The notes under the pieces: generated by a model | What the model saw: the letters and a program-made list of their open reading frames with translations, nothing else | What the model was told of the DNA's origin: nothing | The model's database searches: none | Made by a program: the position numbers and the translations under genes | Part shown: positions 36,683 through 46,188 of the stretch, piece by piece | Layout of the letters: every line of letters begins with the position of its first letter | How positions within the stretch are numbered: position 1 is the stretch's first letter | Assembly: GCF_008727795.1 (NCBI RefSeq) | Contig: NZ_CP044222.1 | Location: forward strand, 372,001-436,000 | DNA length: 64,000 nucleotides | Direction of reading: 5' to 3' | Source of the DNA: Nitrincola iocasae | GTDB taxonomy: Bacteria; Pseudomonadota; Gammaproteobacteria; Pseudomonadales; Balneatricaceae

Positions 36683-37447
36683 ATGAATCAAACTGCAGTT
36701 ACAAAGGACAGCAGAGTCGAGTTGTACCGGATGGTGATGGATGAACATACCTGTCCATTTGGCCTGAAAAGCAAGGATCTGTTAGAGCGTCAGGGCTTCA
36801 AGGTTGAAGATCATCCCTTAACCTCTAGTGAGGAGACGGAGGCTTTTAAACAGAAGCACGAGGTCTCGACGACACCCCAGGTGTTTATCGACGGGACACG
36901 CATTGGCGGCTATGAGGAATTGCGAGAGCATTTAGGACTGGATGTGGCGGATGAGGATGCTGTTACCTACGAACCTGTTATAGCCCTTTTCGCAACAGCA
37001 CTTTTTATGGGATTGGCAGTTAGCTGGACCGCAACGGGCAGCTTGCTGAGTGCCAGGATGCCGGAATATTTTGTGGCGATCGCAATGTGTCTGCTTGGGC
37101 TGCAGAAGCTTAAGGATGTAGAGAGCTTCAGTACCATGTTTCTCAACTACGATCTGCTGGCGCAGCGGCATGTGCGTTATGGCTATGTGTATCCTTACGC
37201 TGAGACAATCGCGGGGGTTTTGATGCTGGCTGGTGTGTTCATCTGGCTGGCAGCACCGCTGGCGCTGTTCATAGGTACGGTGGGCGCTGTCTCGGTGTTT
37301 AAGGCTGTTTATATTGATAAACGTGAACTCAAGTGTGCCTGTGTCGGCGGGGATAGCAACGTGCCCTTAGGGTTTGTGTCGCTGACTGAGAACCTGATTA
37401 TGGTTTGCATGGGGATTTGGATGATATTGCGCATGTCTATACTTTAA
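36683..37447 (+). CDS. glutaredoxin-MauE/DoxX-type membrane fusion protein
   Basis: Fusion of 254 residues. Residues 1-90 form a glutaredoxin domain with active-site-like CPFGLKSKDLL (one Cys, CPFG), TTPQVFIDGTRIGGYEEL (cis-Pro and GG motifs). Residues 100-254 hold four transmembrane helices of the MauE/DoxX type with a Cys-x-Cys-Val-Gly-Gly motif (CACVGG). This suggests electron transfer from the cytoplasm across the membrane to a thiol or cofactor acceptor. GGAGG precedes ATG 36683. It stands alone, next to the palindrome and a GGDEF remnant. Confidence 0.85.
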   Translation: MNQTAVTKDSRVELYRMVMDEHTCPFGLKSKDLLERQGFKVEDHPLTSSEETEAFKQKHEVSTTPQVFIDGTRIGGYEELREHLGLDVADEDAVTYEPVIALFATALFMGLAVSWTATGSLLSARMPEYFVAIAMCLLGLQKLKDVESFSTMFLNYDLLAQRHVRYGYVYPYAETIAGVLMLAGVFIWLAAPLALFIGTVGAVSVFKAVYIDKRELKCACVGGDSNVPLGFVSLTENLIMVCMGIWMILRMSIL

Positions 37448-37742
37448 GGCGGGGGCTCTGCTGTTGCTATTTTGAGCTAAAAAAAATAGATCAGACCATC
37501 GCCGAATTGCTGGAGCACTATGCCAGCGCAAAAGAGATGGACGCTCGGTTATTCGGCACTGTGTTGTTGGCATCTCCTTATATGCTCAGATGCGGTCACC
37601 GCTGGGCGTTCTGCTGGAAGTGGTGGATAAGGTCATGTATGCCGCCAAAGACTCCGGTTCAAATCGGATGTGTCTTTACGCCACAATCTGATAAATCCCC
37701 GGAGTGCTTGCCTAAACTAACAGCATAGGAATGTGCTGACCT
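37448..37742 (+). pseudogene. degenerate region with GGDEF C-terminal remnant
   Basis: No intact gene. The frame 37590-37691 encodes LLEVVDKVMYAAKDSGSNRM and ends at 37691, matching the end of a diguanylate cyclase GGDEF domain (ADxAMYxAKxxGRNR pattern). The rest of that domain is missing. Upstream, 37493-37560 gives IAELLEHYASAKEMDARLF in another frame, origin unknown. This is a decayed signalling gene. Confidence 0.5.
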
Positions 37743-38771
37743 TCAGAGGAGGCCTTGCTGTTTTGCCATCGTCATTGCCAAATCTTCAATCATATCCTCC
37801 TGTCCTCCAACAGTACCGCGACGTCCCAGTTCTACCAGAAGATCACGTGCCTGTATGCCGTATTTCTTCTCAGCCCGCTTGGCAAACAGCAAGAACGAGC
37901 TGTATACCCCGGCATAGCCTAACGTCAGTGCATCGCGATCAACCCGGATTGGCTGATCCATCATCGGCGTAATCAGGTCCTCGGCTACATCCATGATTTT
38001 GTACAGGTCAACACCACTGCTGCAGCCCATACGTTCCAACACTGCCACCAGCACTTCTAACGGGGTATTGCCTGCTCCAGCACCTAGACCCGCGACCGAT
38101 CCGTCGATACGCGCTGCCCCAGCTTCAATTGCCGCCAATGAGTTAGCCACACCCATTGCCATATTGTGATGACCGTGAAAACCTATCTCGATCTGGCTCG
38201 GTAACTCAGCACGCAGCAGGCCTATCTTCTGTGTCACTTCATCCGGCAGCATATAACCGGCTGAATCGGTGCAATAGATACAATTAGCGCCGTAGCTCAC
38301 CATAAGCTGAGCCTGTTCGAGTATTTTTTCAGCACTCGCCATGTGGGCCATCATCAGGAAACCGACAGTATCCATTGCCATCTTGGCTGCCATGCCAATA
38401 TGCTGTTGCGAAACATCCGCCTCAGTGCAGTGGGTGGCAACTCGGATGGTATGCACACCGCAGTCTCTGGCCATCTTCAGATGATCGACTGTGCCTATAC
38501 CGGGTAGCAACAGGGCCGATATTTTGGCTTGTTTCATCTGCGGAATAACGGCGTTCAGGTAGGCTTCATCGCTGTGTGCCGGGAAACCGTAGTTAACGGA
38601 TGCGCCGCCAAGGCCGTCGCCGTGTGTGACTTCAATCAAAGGCATTCCGGCCTCATCCATCGCACTCGCGATACTGACCATCTGCTCCAGTGAAATCTGG
38701 TGACGTTTGGCATGCATGCCATCACGCAAGCTCATATCGTGCAGGCGAACTGATCTACCCTTCAGATTCAT
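37743..38771 (-). CDS. mhpE: 4-hydroxy-2-oxovalerate aldolase (DmpG/MhpE/BphI family)
   Basis: Mn2+-dependent class II aldolase that splits 4-hydroxy-2-oxoacids to pyruvate and an aldehyde. Of 342 residues, the HMGL-like barrel shows LRDGMHAKRHQIS (metal and catalytic region), VATHCTEADVS and GFHGHHNMAMG (metal His pair). The C-terminal part (YAGVYSSFLLFAKRAEKKYG) is the dehydrogenase-docking segment. It overlaps the acylating dehydrogenase gene by four bases, as in aldolase-dehydrogenase complexes that channel the aldehyde. Last gene of the TRAP/pentonate operon. In this context glycolaldehyde from a 3-deoxy-2-ketopentonate may be the product; that is inference. Confidence 0.93.
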   Translation of the reverse strand: MNLKGRSVRLHDMSLRDGMHAKRHQISLEQMVSIASAMDEAGMPLIEVTHGDGLGGASVNYGFPAHSDEAYLNAVIPQMKQAKISALLLPGIGTVDHLKMARDCGVHTIRVATHCTEADVSQQHIGMAAKMAMDTVGFLMMAHMASAEKILEQAQLMVSYGANCIYCTDSAGYMLPDEVTQKIGLLRAELPSQIEIGFHGHHNMAMGVANSLAAIEAGAARIDGSVAGLGAGAGNTPLEVLVAVLERMGCSSGVDLYKIMDVAEDLITPMMDQPIRVDRDALTLGYAGVYSSFLLFAKRAEKKYGIQARDLLVELGRRGTVGGQEDMIEDLAMTMAKQQGLL

Positions 38772-39703
38772 AATCTATTCTCCTCAGTCAATTCAGCCCT
38801 GGGTGGTAATGAAATCATGCCATTCGCGATTTCTTCAGCGAACATCTCAGCCGTATGCAAACTGGCCGCCGTCATAATGTCGAGATTGCCTGCATACTTT
38901 GGCAGGAAATCACCTAAGCCTTCGACCTCTATGAACAAGGACACACGATTGCCGTCGAAGACCGGTCCATTAACCAGGCGGTAGCCGGGCACATATTTCT
39001 GAACTTCTTTGACCATTGCAGCAACTGATGCGCTGATAGCTTGCTGATCAGGATCACCCTCGGTCAGACAGTGGACGGTATCCCGCATCATCAGCGGTGG
39101 TTCTGCCGGGTTGATAATAATGATCGCTTTACCTTTTTTGGCACCACCGACCTTCTCTACAGCCCCTGCCGTTGTGCGGGTGAATTCATCAATGTTGATA
39201 CGAGTTCCAGGCCCTACTGAGCGGGAGGAAACGGTAGCGACAATTTCAGCATAACTGACCGCTTGTACCTGAGAGACGGCGGCGACCATCGGGATGGTTG
39301 CCTGGCCTCCGCAAGTCACCATGTTGACATTCATTTCCAGATTGCGCGCATGATCAATCAGATTCACAGGTGGTACGCAAAAAGGACCGATGGCAGCGGG
39401 GGTCAGATCGATCATAATGACTCCCAGTGCATTCAGTTTGCGGCTGTTTTCAGCATGAACATAGGCCGATGTGGCATCAAAAGCGATACGGATATCATCT
39501 TCCACTACCTGCTGGAGAACTCCATCGACGCCGTCAGCACAGGTCTTGATCCCCATCTCACGGGCACGCTTCAGGCCTTCAGATTCCGGATCGATACCTA
39601 TCATCCAGACAGGTTCAATCCATTCAGAGCGTTGCATCTTCATCAGCAGGTCGGTTCCTATATTTCCGGGACCAATAATCATAGCTTTGAGCTTGTGCGA
39701 CAT
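38768..39703 (-). CDS. mhpF: acetaldehyde dehydrogenase (acylating), DmpF/MhpF/BphJ family
   Basis: NAD+- and CoA-dependent dehydrogenase of 311 residues that turns the aldolase-derived aldehyde into an acyl-CoA. The Rossmann start is KAMIIGPGNIGTDLLMKM, the catalytic Cys is in VTCGGQATIPMV, and the docking-type C-terminus is LDIMTAASLHTAEMF. ATG 39703 was chosen because GAGGAAA precedes it; upstream in-frame extension lacks a site. The start of the aldolase gene overlaps its stop. It normally makes acetyl-CoA; here the substrate could also be glycolaldehyde. Confidence 0.93.
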   Translation of the reverse strand: MSHKLKAMIIGPGNIGTDLLMKMQRSEWIEPVWMIGIDPESEGLKRAREMGIKTCADGVDGVLQQVVEDDIRIAFDATSAYVHAENSRKLNALGVIMIDLTPAAIGPFCVPPVNLIDHARNLEMNVNMVTCGGQATIPMVAAVSQVQAVSYAEIVATVSSRSVGPGTRINIDEFTRTTAGAVEKVGGAKKGKAIIIINPAEPPLMMRDTVHCLTEGDPDQQAISASVAAMVKEVQKYVPGYRLVNGPVFDGNRVSLFIEVEGLGDFLPKYAGNLDIMTAASLHTAEMFAEEIANGMISLPPRAELTEENRL

Positions 39704-39757
39704 GCGCTTTTCCTCTAAAGAGTCGTTGTTTATAGAGTCAGGCCACTGCAAATGAAC

Positions 39758-41335
39758 TCAGCCTATGGGCTCTATATCTTGCTGCCCGTTCACCAAACGA
39801 TTAATCCTGAGCGGATTGTTATTTTGCAGGGCCGCAGGTAAGCAGTCGTTCGGGAAGTTCTGGAAGCTGACGGGACGTAAAAAACGTTCAATGGCGCGAC
39901 TGCCGACGGAGGTGGAGTTGGTGATAGAGCATGCGGGATAAGGACCGCCATGTGTCATGGCATCGCACACCTCAACACCAGTTGGGAAGCCGTTCACCAA
40001 AACCCGGCCCACTTTACGGGTCAACTCACTGATCAGTGCCGGATAATCCTGCAACTCATTTTCTTGTGCCCAAAGCGTGGCGGTTAGCTGTCCTTCAAGT
40101 TGCTCTGCCGCGTTTAACAGTTGTTCGGAGCTGACGGTTTCAACCAGTAACGAGCAGGGGCCGAACACCTCTTCATGCAGCACAGCACAGTCTTGCCATT
40201 TAGCAAACGAGGTTCCAAACAGGGTAACGCTGGCACGGTTGGTGGCTTGTTCACCTTCACTGATCAACTCGGCTTCGGTACGGTATTTGTCTTGCTGCTG
40301 GCAATAGCCGTTAAGAATACCTGGATTCAACATCACACCAGGTTGTGCTGCGGTAATAATGTCCGCTACGCGTTTGCGGAAGCGGTTAAGCCCGTCTCCT
40401 GCCGCGGCGATTATCAGTCCTGGGTTGGTACAAAACTGACCGGTTCCCAGAGTCAGCGAGGCGACAAATGCTTCTGCCAGAGCTTCTGCACGTTCATCCA
40501 ATGCACGCGGCAGCAAAAAGACCGGGTTTATGCTTCCCATCTCGGCATACACCGGGATTGGGTCTGGTCGTGCAGCCGCCAGATCACAGAGCGCTCGACC
40601 ACCACCAAGCGAGCCGGTGAACCCCACCGCTTTAATAGCTGGATGCTGCACCAGCGCTTTACCGATATCGTGCCCTTTACCCTGTATTAAAGAAAATATA
40701 CCGGCGGGCAGTTTGCAGTAATCCACGGCACGGGCTATCGCCTTCGCTACCCATTCTGACGTTCCGGGGTGAGCCGCGTGTGCGCGCACGACGACCGGGC
40801 AGCCAGCCGCCAGGGCAGAGGCTGTATCGCCTCCGGCTACCGAAAAGGCCATCGGGAAGTTGCTGGCGCCAAACACCACAACCGGACCCAGGGGGCTATT
40901 ACACTGACGGATATCTTCGCGTGGGAGTGGTTGGCGTTCTGGCAGTGCTGTATCAATGCGCGCCTGGAGGAAATCACCGCGGCGTACCACTGTTGCGAAT
41001 AAACGCAACTGGCCGGTTGTACGAGCCGTTTCTCCACGAACTCTTGCCTCTGGTAAACCGGCTTCCTGGCCAATACGGACCACCAGCTCATCGACAATCG
41101 CTTCCAGTTCAAATGCGATGCGCTCCAACAGCAGCGCCCGGGTTTCAATCGCGACCGACGAGAAAGCCGGAAATGTGTCGCCAGCCAATTGGCAGGCACG
41201 GTCTATGTCGGTAAGGGTCGCATGTCTGAACTGCCCATCTAGCAGCGCTGTGCTTGCGGCATCGACCGCTTGAAAACTCTTATCACTATCAGCCTGGAAT
41301 TCGCCGTTGATCAGATGTTTGCCGTTAAAATTCAT
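39758..41335 (-). CDS. alpha-ketoglutarate semialdehyde (2,5-dioxovalerate) dehydrogenase
   Basis: Aldehyde dehydrogenase of 525 residues. The NADP-binding region reads VVVFGASNFPMAFSVAGGDTAS and GFTGSLGGGRALC, the active-site Cys is in LGTGQFCTNPGL, and the catalytic Glu in YAEMGSINPVF. The pattern matches the KGSADH branch of ALDHs rather than succinate-semialdehyde enzymes. It catalyses the last step of Weimberg-type pentose or hexarate breakdown, giving alpha-ketoglutarate. ATG 41335 follows GAGGAG. Its neighbours are the AraD1-type dehydratase and the IlvD-type dehydratase, which fits. Confidence 0.9.
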   Translation of the reverse strand: MNFNGKHLINGEFQADSDKSFQAVDAASTALLDGQFRHATLTDIDRACQLAGDTFPAFSSVAIETRALLLERIAFELEAIVDELVVRIGQEAGLPEARVRGETARTTGQLRLFATVVRRGDFLQARIDTALPERQPLPREDIRQCNSPLGPVVVFGASNFPMAFSVAGGDTASALAAGCPVVVRAHAAHPGTSEWVAKAIARAVDYCKLPAGIFSLIQGKGHDIGKALVQHPAIKAVGFTGSLGGGRALCDLAAARPDPIPVYAEMGSINPVFLLPRALDERAEALAEAFVASLTLGTGQFCTNPGLIIAAAGDGLNRFRKRVADIITAAQPGVMLNPGILNGYCQQQDKYRTEAELISEGEQATNRASVTLFGTSFAKWQDCAVLHEEVFGPCSLLVETVSSEQLLNAAEQLEGQLTATLWAQENELQDYPALISELTRKVGRVLVNGFPTGVEVCDAMTHGGPYPACSITNSTSVGSRAIERFLRPVSFQNFPNDCLPAALQNNNPLRINRLVNGQQDIEPIG

Positions 41336-41361
41336 GTGATTTCTCCTCATATACTGAGTAG

Positions 41362-42372
41362 TTAAAGTTGCTCAACGCCAAAATAATCCGGTTCTGCCAC
41401 TACCTGCCAACTGTTGCTCAGGGGCTTTCCGAAGGCATCAGCCTGGATTTCGAAGGTATCGCCTTCGGCGGTACGCATATCGGCAAAACTCAACGTCGCT
41501 GTGCCAAAATAGTGCAGGTTCACATCGCCGCCACGACGGAATAATTTATATTTAAAGTGGTGATGTTCGAGGTTGGCTATCGTGTGTGACATGTTGGCTT
41601 CGCCGCTGAGAAACGGTTTCTCCCAGACCGTTTCGCCGTTTCGGATGATTCGGCTGGTGCCTCGGATATCATTTGGCAGCTCGCCAACCAGAAGTTCGGG
41701 GCCAAAGCTGCAGACTCGCAGTTTGGAATGTGCCAGGAACAGGTAATTCTGTCGTTCGGTGATGTGATCAGACAGCTCATTGCCTAAGGCAAAGCCAACC
41801 CGAAACGGTGTGCCATCAGCAGCATTCAGATAACAGCCAACCAGTTCCGGCTCTTCGCTGGCGTCCAGGCTAAAAGAGGGGATAGGGAAGGTGTGTTCTG
41901 GTGCAACCAGGATGCTGCCATCACCTTTATAGAACCATTCCGGTTGCACACCGGCCGTTCCGGGTGTGGGCTTACCCCCTTCCAGACCCATACGAAACAT
42001 TTTCATTGAGTCAGTCAGCTGCTCAGTATCATGATCAGCGCTGTGCATTTTGTCCCGGGTACTGGCACTGCCAGTATGAGTCAGACCGGTTCCGGTGATG
42101 TAACAGTGCGCTGGATCGGGATGATCCAGCGGTACTAATACGCGCCGCTGTGCCAGCAAGTCGCTCAAACTATCCGGCTCTGTAACGCGGGTGTAACTGT
42201 CAATGTGTGTTTTCAGGGGGCTGCCTGCGGCAATCGCCTTCTGAGCCAGTGTATAAGTCGTTCCAGCTCCCTCCAGACGCTCAATCTGTTCGCCATTTTG
42301 AACGTTAACCAGACCTACCTGACGCTGCCCGCCGTTATCAATATATTGAATCAACCGTATTAATTGAGTCAT
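41362..42372 (-). CDS. AraD1 family (FAH-like) 2-keto-3-deoxypentonate dehydratase
   Basis: FAH-superfamily protein of 336 residues with YITGTGLTHTGSASTRDKMH near residue 90, PEWFYKGDGSILVAPEH (metal and substrate region) and a late GDTFEIQADAFGKPLSN. This family (AraD1/XylX) removes water from 2-keto-3-deoxy-pentonate to give alpha-ketoglutarate semialdehyde. It lies between the semialdehyde dehydrogenase and the IlvD-type dehydratase, exactly the order of steps. Assignment is by family and context; stereochemistry (arabonate, xylonate or another) cannot be read from sequence. Confidence 0.85.
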   Translation of the reverse strand: MTQLIRLIQYIDNGGQRQVGLVNVQNGEQIERLEGAGTTYTLAQKAIAAGSPLKTHIDSYTRVTEPDSLSDLLAQRRVLVPLDHPDPAHCYITGTGLTHTGSASTRDKMHSADHDTEQLTDSMKMFRMGLEGGKPTPGTAGVQPEWFYKGDGSILVAPEHTFPIPSFSLDASEEPELVGCYLNAADGTPFRVGFALGNELSDHITERQNYLFLAHSKLRVCSFGPELLVGELPNDIRGTSRIIRNGETVWEKPFLSGEANMSHTIANLEHHHFKYKLFRRGGDVNLHYFGTATLSFADMRTAEGDTFEIQADAFGKPLSNSWQVVAEPDYFGVEQL

Positions 42373-42399
42373 TGAAGCTAACCTCCTTAAAGTAACAAC

Positions 42400-44142
42400 T
42401 TAATGGGAGTGGCGGGGAACATCAGCGCCACGGCAACCTACAAGAAAATCAAAATCACACCCTTCATCGGCTTGAAGAACATGATCAATATAAAGGCTGC
42501 GATATCCGCCTCCGGCAATAAGAGGATTGACTGGCAGGTTTTCCGCACGTGCAGAGAGTCGTGCATTAAGCTCATCTTCAGAAATATCCAGATGGAGTCG
42601 GCCCTGGCTACAATCCAGCTCGATCCAGTCGCCATTCTGCACAACGGCAATTGGGCCATTCGCCGCGGTTTCCGGTGCCGTGTGCAACACCACTGTTCCA
42701 TACGCCGTGCCGCTCATGCGTGCATCGGAAATACGCACCATATCGGTTATACCCTGCTCAAGTAGCTTGGGCGGCAGACCCATGTTGCCGACTTCTGCCA
42801 TACCCGGATAACCCCGGGGACCACAATTCTTTAACACCAGAATTGAGTTTTCATCGACGTCAAGATCAGGGTCAGCAATACGGGCTTTGTAGTCATCGTA
42901 GTCTTCAAACACCACGGCCTGTCCACGATGTTGCATCAGATGAGGGCTGGCCGCCGAGGGTTTGAGGACGGCTCCACGAGGTGCAAGGTTTCCGCGCAAC
43001 ACACACATGCCGCCATCACTGACTAACGGATTGTCGAGTGCACGGACCACCTCTTCGTTGTAGTTAGGCGCATCAGAAACGTTTTCCCACAGCGTCTTGC
43101 CATTAGCGGTAAGCGCATCTTTATGCGGTAACAGGTCAGCATCACCCAGAGTACGCAATACAGCGGGTAGGCCGCCGGCATAAGAGAAATCCTCCATCAG
43201 GAAACGACCCGATGGCATCAGATCCACCAGTGTTGGTGTTCCACGGCCGATGCGTGTCCAGTCATCCAGCTCAAGGTCAACGCCAATACGACCGGCAATC
43301 GCCTTGAGATGGATTACGGCGTTGGTTGAACCGCCGATGGCGGCATTAGTGCGAATAGCGTTCTCGAAGGCTTCACGAGTCAGAATCTTGGAGAGTTTGA
43401 GTTCTTCCCACACCATATCGACGATGCGCATGCCGGATAAGTGGGCCAGCAGGTAGCGGGATGCATCAACCGCAGGAATAGCCGCATTGTAAGGCAGTGT
43501 CACACCCAGTGCTTCGGCCATGCAGGCCATAGTAGACGCCGTTCCCATGGTGTTGCAGGTGCCTTCAGAGCGCGACATGCTACGCTCTGCACTGAGAAAC
43601 TCTTCAATTGAGATGTTGCCTGCTTTGACATCCTCGTGCATCTGCCATACGGCGGTGCCGGAGCCGATGGTTTTACCCTTGTGCTTACCGTTCAGCATTG
43701 GACCGCCGGACACCATAATCGCTGGAATGTCACAGCTGGCAGCACCCATGAGTAGTGCCGGAGTGGTTTTATCACAACCCGCCAGCAGCACCACCGCATC
43801 CATAGGATTGCCCCGTATGGCTTCTTCGACATCCATACTGGCTAAGTTACGGGTAAACATGGCCGTGGGGCGAAGGTTCGACTCGCTGTTGGAAAACACC
43901 GGAAATTCAACCGGGTAACCACCGGCTTCGAGTATGCCTTGTTTCACCCGTTCTGCAATACGACGAAAATGCGCATTGCAGGGTGTCAGATCTGACCAGG
44001 TGTTACAGATACCAATAATAGGTTTACCTTGAAATTCATGGTCAGGAATGCCGGTATTTTTCATCCATGAGCGGTACATAAATCCATTCTTGTCAATGCT
44101 GCCAAACCATTGTGCTGAGCGTAGTTTTACATTCTTGTTCAT
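42400..44142 (-). CDS. IlvD/Edd family pentonate dehydratase (arabonate/xylonate type)
   Basis: Iron-sulfur dehydratase of 580 residues. Cluster-binding Cys regions are GICNTWSDLTPCN, LAGCDKTTPA and SEGTCNTMGTASTM, and the conserved PRGAVLKPSAAS and SDARMSGTAYGT follow. The N-terminus (RSAQWFGSIDKNGFMYRSW) matches sugar-acid dehydratases (arabonate, xylonate, gluconate) rather than branched-chain IlvD. It converts an aldonate to a 2-keto-3-deoxy acid, the entry step of the pathway below it in the operon. Confidence 0.9.
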   Translation of the reverse strand: MNKNVKLRSAQWFGSIDKNGFMYRSWMKNTGIPDHEFQGKPIIGICNTWSDLTPCNAHFRRIAERVKQGILEAGGYPVEFPVFSNSESNLRPTAMFTRNLASMDVEEAIRGNPMDAVVLLAGCDKTTPALLMGAASCDIPAIMVSGGPMLNGKHKGKTIGSGTAVWQMHEDVKAGNISIEEFLSAERSMSRSEGTCNTMGTASTMACMAEALGVTLPYNAAIPAVDASRYLLAHLSGMRIVDMVWEELKLSKILTREAFENAIRTNAAIGGSTNAVIHLKAIAGRIGVDLELDDWTRIGRGTPTLVDLMPSGRFLMEDFSYAGGLPAVLRTLGDADLLPHKDALTANGKTLWENVSDAPNYNEEVVRALDNPLVSDGGMCVLRGNLAPRGAVLKPSAASPHLMQHRGQAVVFEDYDDYKARIADPDLDVDENSILVLKNCGPRGYPGMAEVGNMGLPPKLLEQGITDMVRISDARMSGTAYGTVVLHTAPETAANGPIAVVQNGDWIELDCSQGRLHLDISEDELNARLSARAENLPVNPLIAGGGYRSLYIDHVLQADEGCDFDFLVGCRGADVPRHSH

Positions 44143-44211
44143 CTGGTTTTCCTTTTTGTCTGGTGCTCCCGGTACAGCAGTCGACCGGGGTAAATAATGA
44201 GTTGTGATGGC

Positions 44212-45513
44212 TCAGAGAGCCCAGGTTGATATCTGCGGATATTTCAGCATCAGGCCCAATACCAGCAATTGAATGACTATGAACGGCAGCATGGAGCTGA
44301 AGATATCTTTAAGGCTGATGTCAGGTGGTGCCACGCTCTTCAGGTAGAAGGCAGCGGGACCAAAGGGGGGGCTGATGTAAGACACCTGCATATTGATGGC
44401 GAACAGGATGCCAAACCACACAGGGTCAAAGCCCAGTTGTACAACAATTGGGATGAAGATCGGTAAACAGAGCATGGCGATACCGATCCAATCAAGAAAC
44501 ATTCCCAGCAGCAGGAAGATCAGCATCATCACCAGGATAATAACGATCGGTGCGACATCCAGCCCCATAATGGCGTTCGAAACGAAACGGTTACCACCCA
44601 TCAGGTTGTAGACGCCAACCAGACAAGCTGCACCGATACCGATCCAGACGATCATGCCGCAGGTTTCCAGCGTTTGAGTCAGGCTTTGGCGTAACACTTT
44701 GAAACTGAATTCGCCGCGCAGCTTAACGGCTAACAGTACGGCCGCAGCGCCCATGGCTGCCGCTTCCGTGACGGAGGCGATACCGCCATAGATACTGCCA
44801 AGTACCAGCCCCGCAATAGCCAGTGGTGCGGCGATTCCTTTTGCTGCTGAAAAGAAAGTTAGTTTTGGTTCGTCAATATCAGATAAGACGCCTACGCCGC
44901 CCTTGGATGGCGTCCGCCAGCAGATAAAGACGACATAGGCCATATAGGCTGCCATCAAAAGAAATGCAGGCACGAACGCTGCTTTGAACAGGTCGGAGAT
45001 AGAGACTCCGCCAATCAGACCGTAGATAATCAATACAATTGACGGCGGTACCATGGTGCCAAGCGATCCACCCGCGCAGACAACACCAATAGCTATGCGC
45101 TTATCGTAACCAAGGCGGAGCATCTGTGGCAGAGCCAATACGCCGAGTAAGACGATTTCGCCACCGATAATGCCGGAGATGGCAGCCAGGAAAAACGCAA
45201 CCACCAGTGTTTGCACGGCGACACCACCGGGAAGCCGTCCCGAGAACACGCGCATCGAATTAAACAAGTCACGCGCCATCCCTGATCGGTCAAGTAAACC
45301 GGCCATAAATACGAACATGGGTACCGCGACAAGCGAGTATTCGGTGATAAAACCGTAAATACGGGTGCCGACTAGCGGGATCGCATCCGGTCCAAACCAG
45401 CCCAGTGTAAATATTACGGCAACCAACCCGGTGACAAATGCCAAAGGCAGACCCAGGAGGAGTAGCCCGAAAATAGATGACACAATTAGATATGTTGCAA
45501 CTTCAATAGTCAT
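44212..45513 (-). CDS. TRAP transporter large permease (DctM)
   Basis: Membrane protein of 433 residues with about 12 hydrophobic segments and DctM signatures such as FLAAISGIIGGEIVLLGVLALP, CAGGSLGTMVPPSIVLIIYG, kept here as GGSLGTMVPPSI, and QVSYISPPFGPAAFYLKSV. With DctQ and DctP it imports a carboxylate by Na+ symport. Given the genes downstream, a sugar acid such as an aldonate is likely. It follows DctQ after 24 bases. Confidence 0.94.
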   Translation of the reverse strand: MTIEVATYLIVSSIFGLLLLGLPLAFVTGLVAVIFTLGWFGPDAIPLVGTRIYGFITEYSLVAVPMFVFMAGLLDRSGMARDLFNSMRVFSGRLPGGVAVQTLVVAFFLAAISGIIGGEIVLLGVLALPQMLRLGYDKRIAIGVVCAGGSLGTMVPPSIVLIIYGLIGGVSISDLFKAAFVPAFLLMAAYMAYVVFICWRTPSKGGVGVLSDIDEPKLTFFSAAKGIAAPLAIAGLVLGSIYGGIASVTEAAAMGAAAVLLAVKLRGEFSFKVLRQSLTQTLETCGMIVWIGIGAACLVGVYNLMGGNRFVSNAIMGLDVAPIVIILVMMLIFLLLGMFLDWIGIAMLCLPIFIPIVVQLGFDPVWFGILFAINMQVSYISPPFGPAAFYLKSVAPPDISLKDIFSSMLPFIVIQLLVLGLMLKYPQISTWAL

Positions 45514-45537
45514 GAAAATATTCCTGCAGCGACAAGT

Positions 45538-46128
45538 TCAGGGTTTACGGCGGAAAAAAGCGCCTAGCCGGACCAATAGCTGCATAGCCATCAGTACAAT
45601 GGATAGCAGGATGATTATTTTGGTGTATGCCGGAAGCGGGGAGTCCCACGATGAGCCAGAGGTTTGCAGACGCCAATCCCCTGTTGGTGTATGGGTAGCG
45701 TTGTAGGACAATACCCATGCGGCATAGCCGATGGCGATACAGAAACCTATACCAATCAATAAATTAAGAAGTCTTAGCCACTTCTGCATATTGCGCGGTA
45801 GCATGTCATGCAGAATATTGATTTGGATGTGTCGGTTTCGAGCCAGTGCATAAGGACCACCCAGCGCAAAAATTGCTGCCACCAGAAATATAGTGGTTTC
45901 ATGGGCCCAGATGGTTGGCGAATTAAATAGGTAGCGAGCAATCACTTCATAGACGCTGATCAGCATGGCCACCAGTACCAGCCAGGCGCATAGCTGTCCG
46001 GCTTTTTCGACTAAGCGATCAAATGCAGTGATTTCCTTGTCAGCATCAGGTAACGAAGCATCAAGCTCGCTACTACCGTGCAGGCCGGTTAGTTCCAGCT
46101 CTTCTTCAGTTGGATGATTTATACTCAT
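45538..46128 (-). CDS. TRAP transporter small permease (DctQ)
   Basis: Four-helix membrane protein of 196 residues from ATG 46128. The DctQ core (LVVVAMLISVYEVIARYLFNSPTIWAHE-type, here VYEVIARYLFN and WAHETTIFL) and GGPYALARNRHIQINIL are clear. A hydrophilic N-terminal tail of about 50 residues is longer than usual. An in-frame start further upstream (46164) is possible. It stabilises DctM and lies between dctP and dctM. Confidence 0.92.
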   Translation of the reverse strand: MSINHPTEEELELTGLHGSSELDASLPDADKEITAFDRLVEKAGQLCAWLVLVAMLISVYEVIARYLFNSPTIWAHETTIFLVAAIFALGGPYALARNRHIQINILHDMLPRNMQKWLRLLNLLIGIGFCIAIGYAAWVLSYNATHTPTGDWRLQTSGSSWDSPLPAYTKIIILLSIVLMAMQLLVRLGAFFRRKP

Positions 46129-46188
46129 AAGGACGCGTCCGGTCTGAGATCTGCCGCTAAACAAGCGGCAGATCTATTCAGCTAGGTA

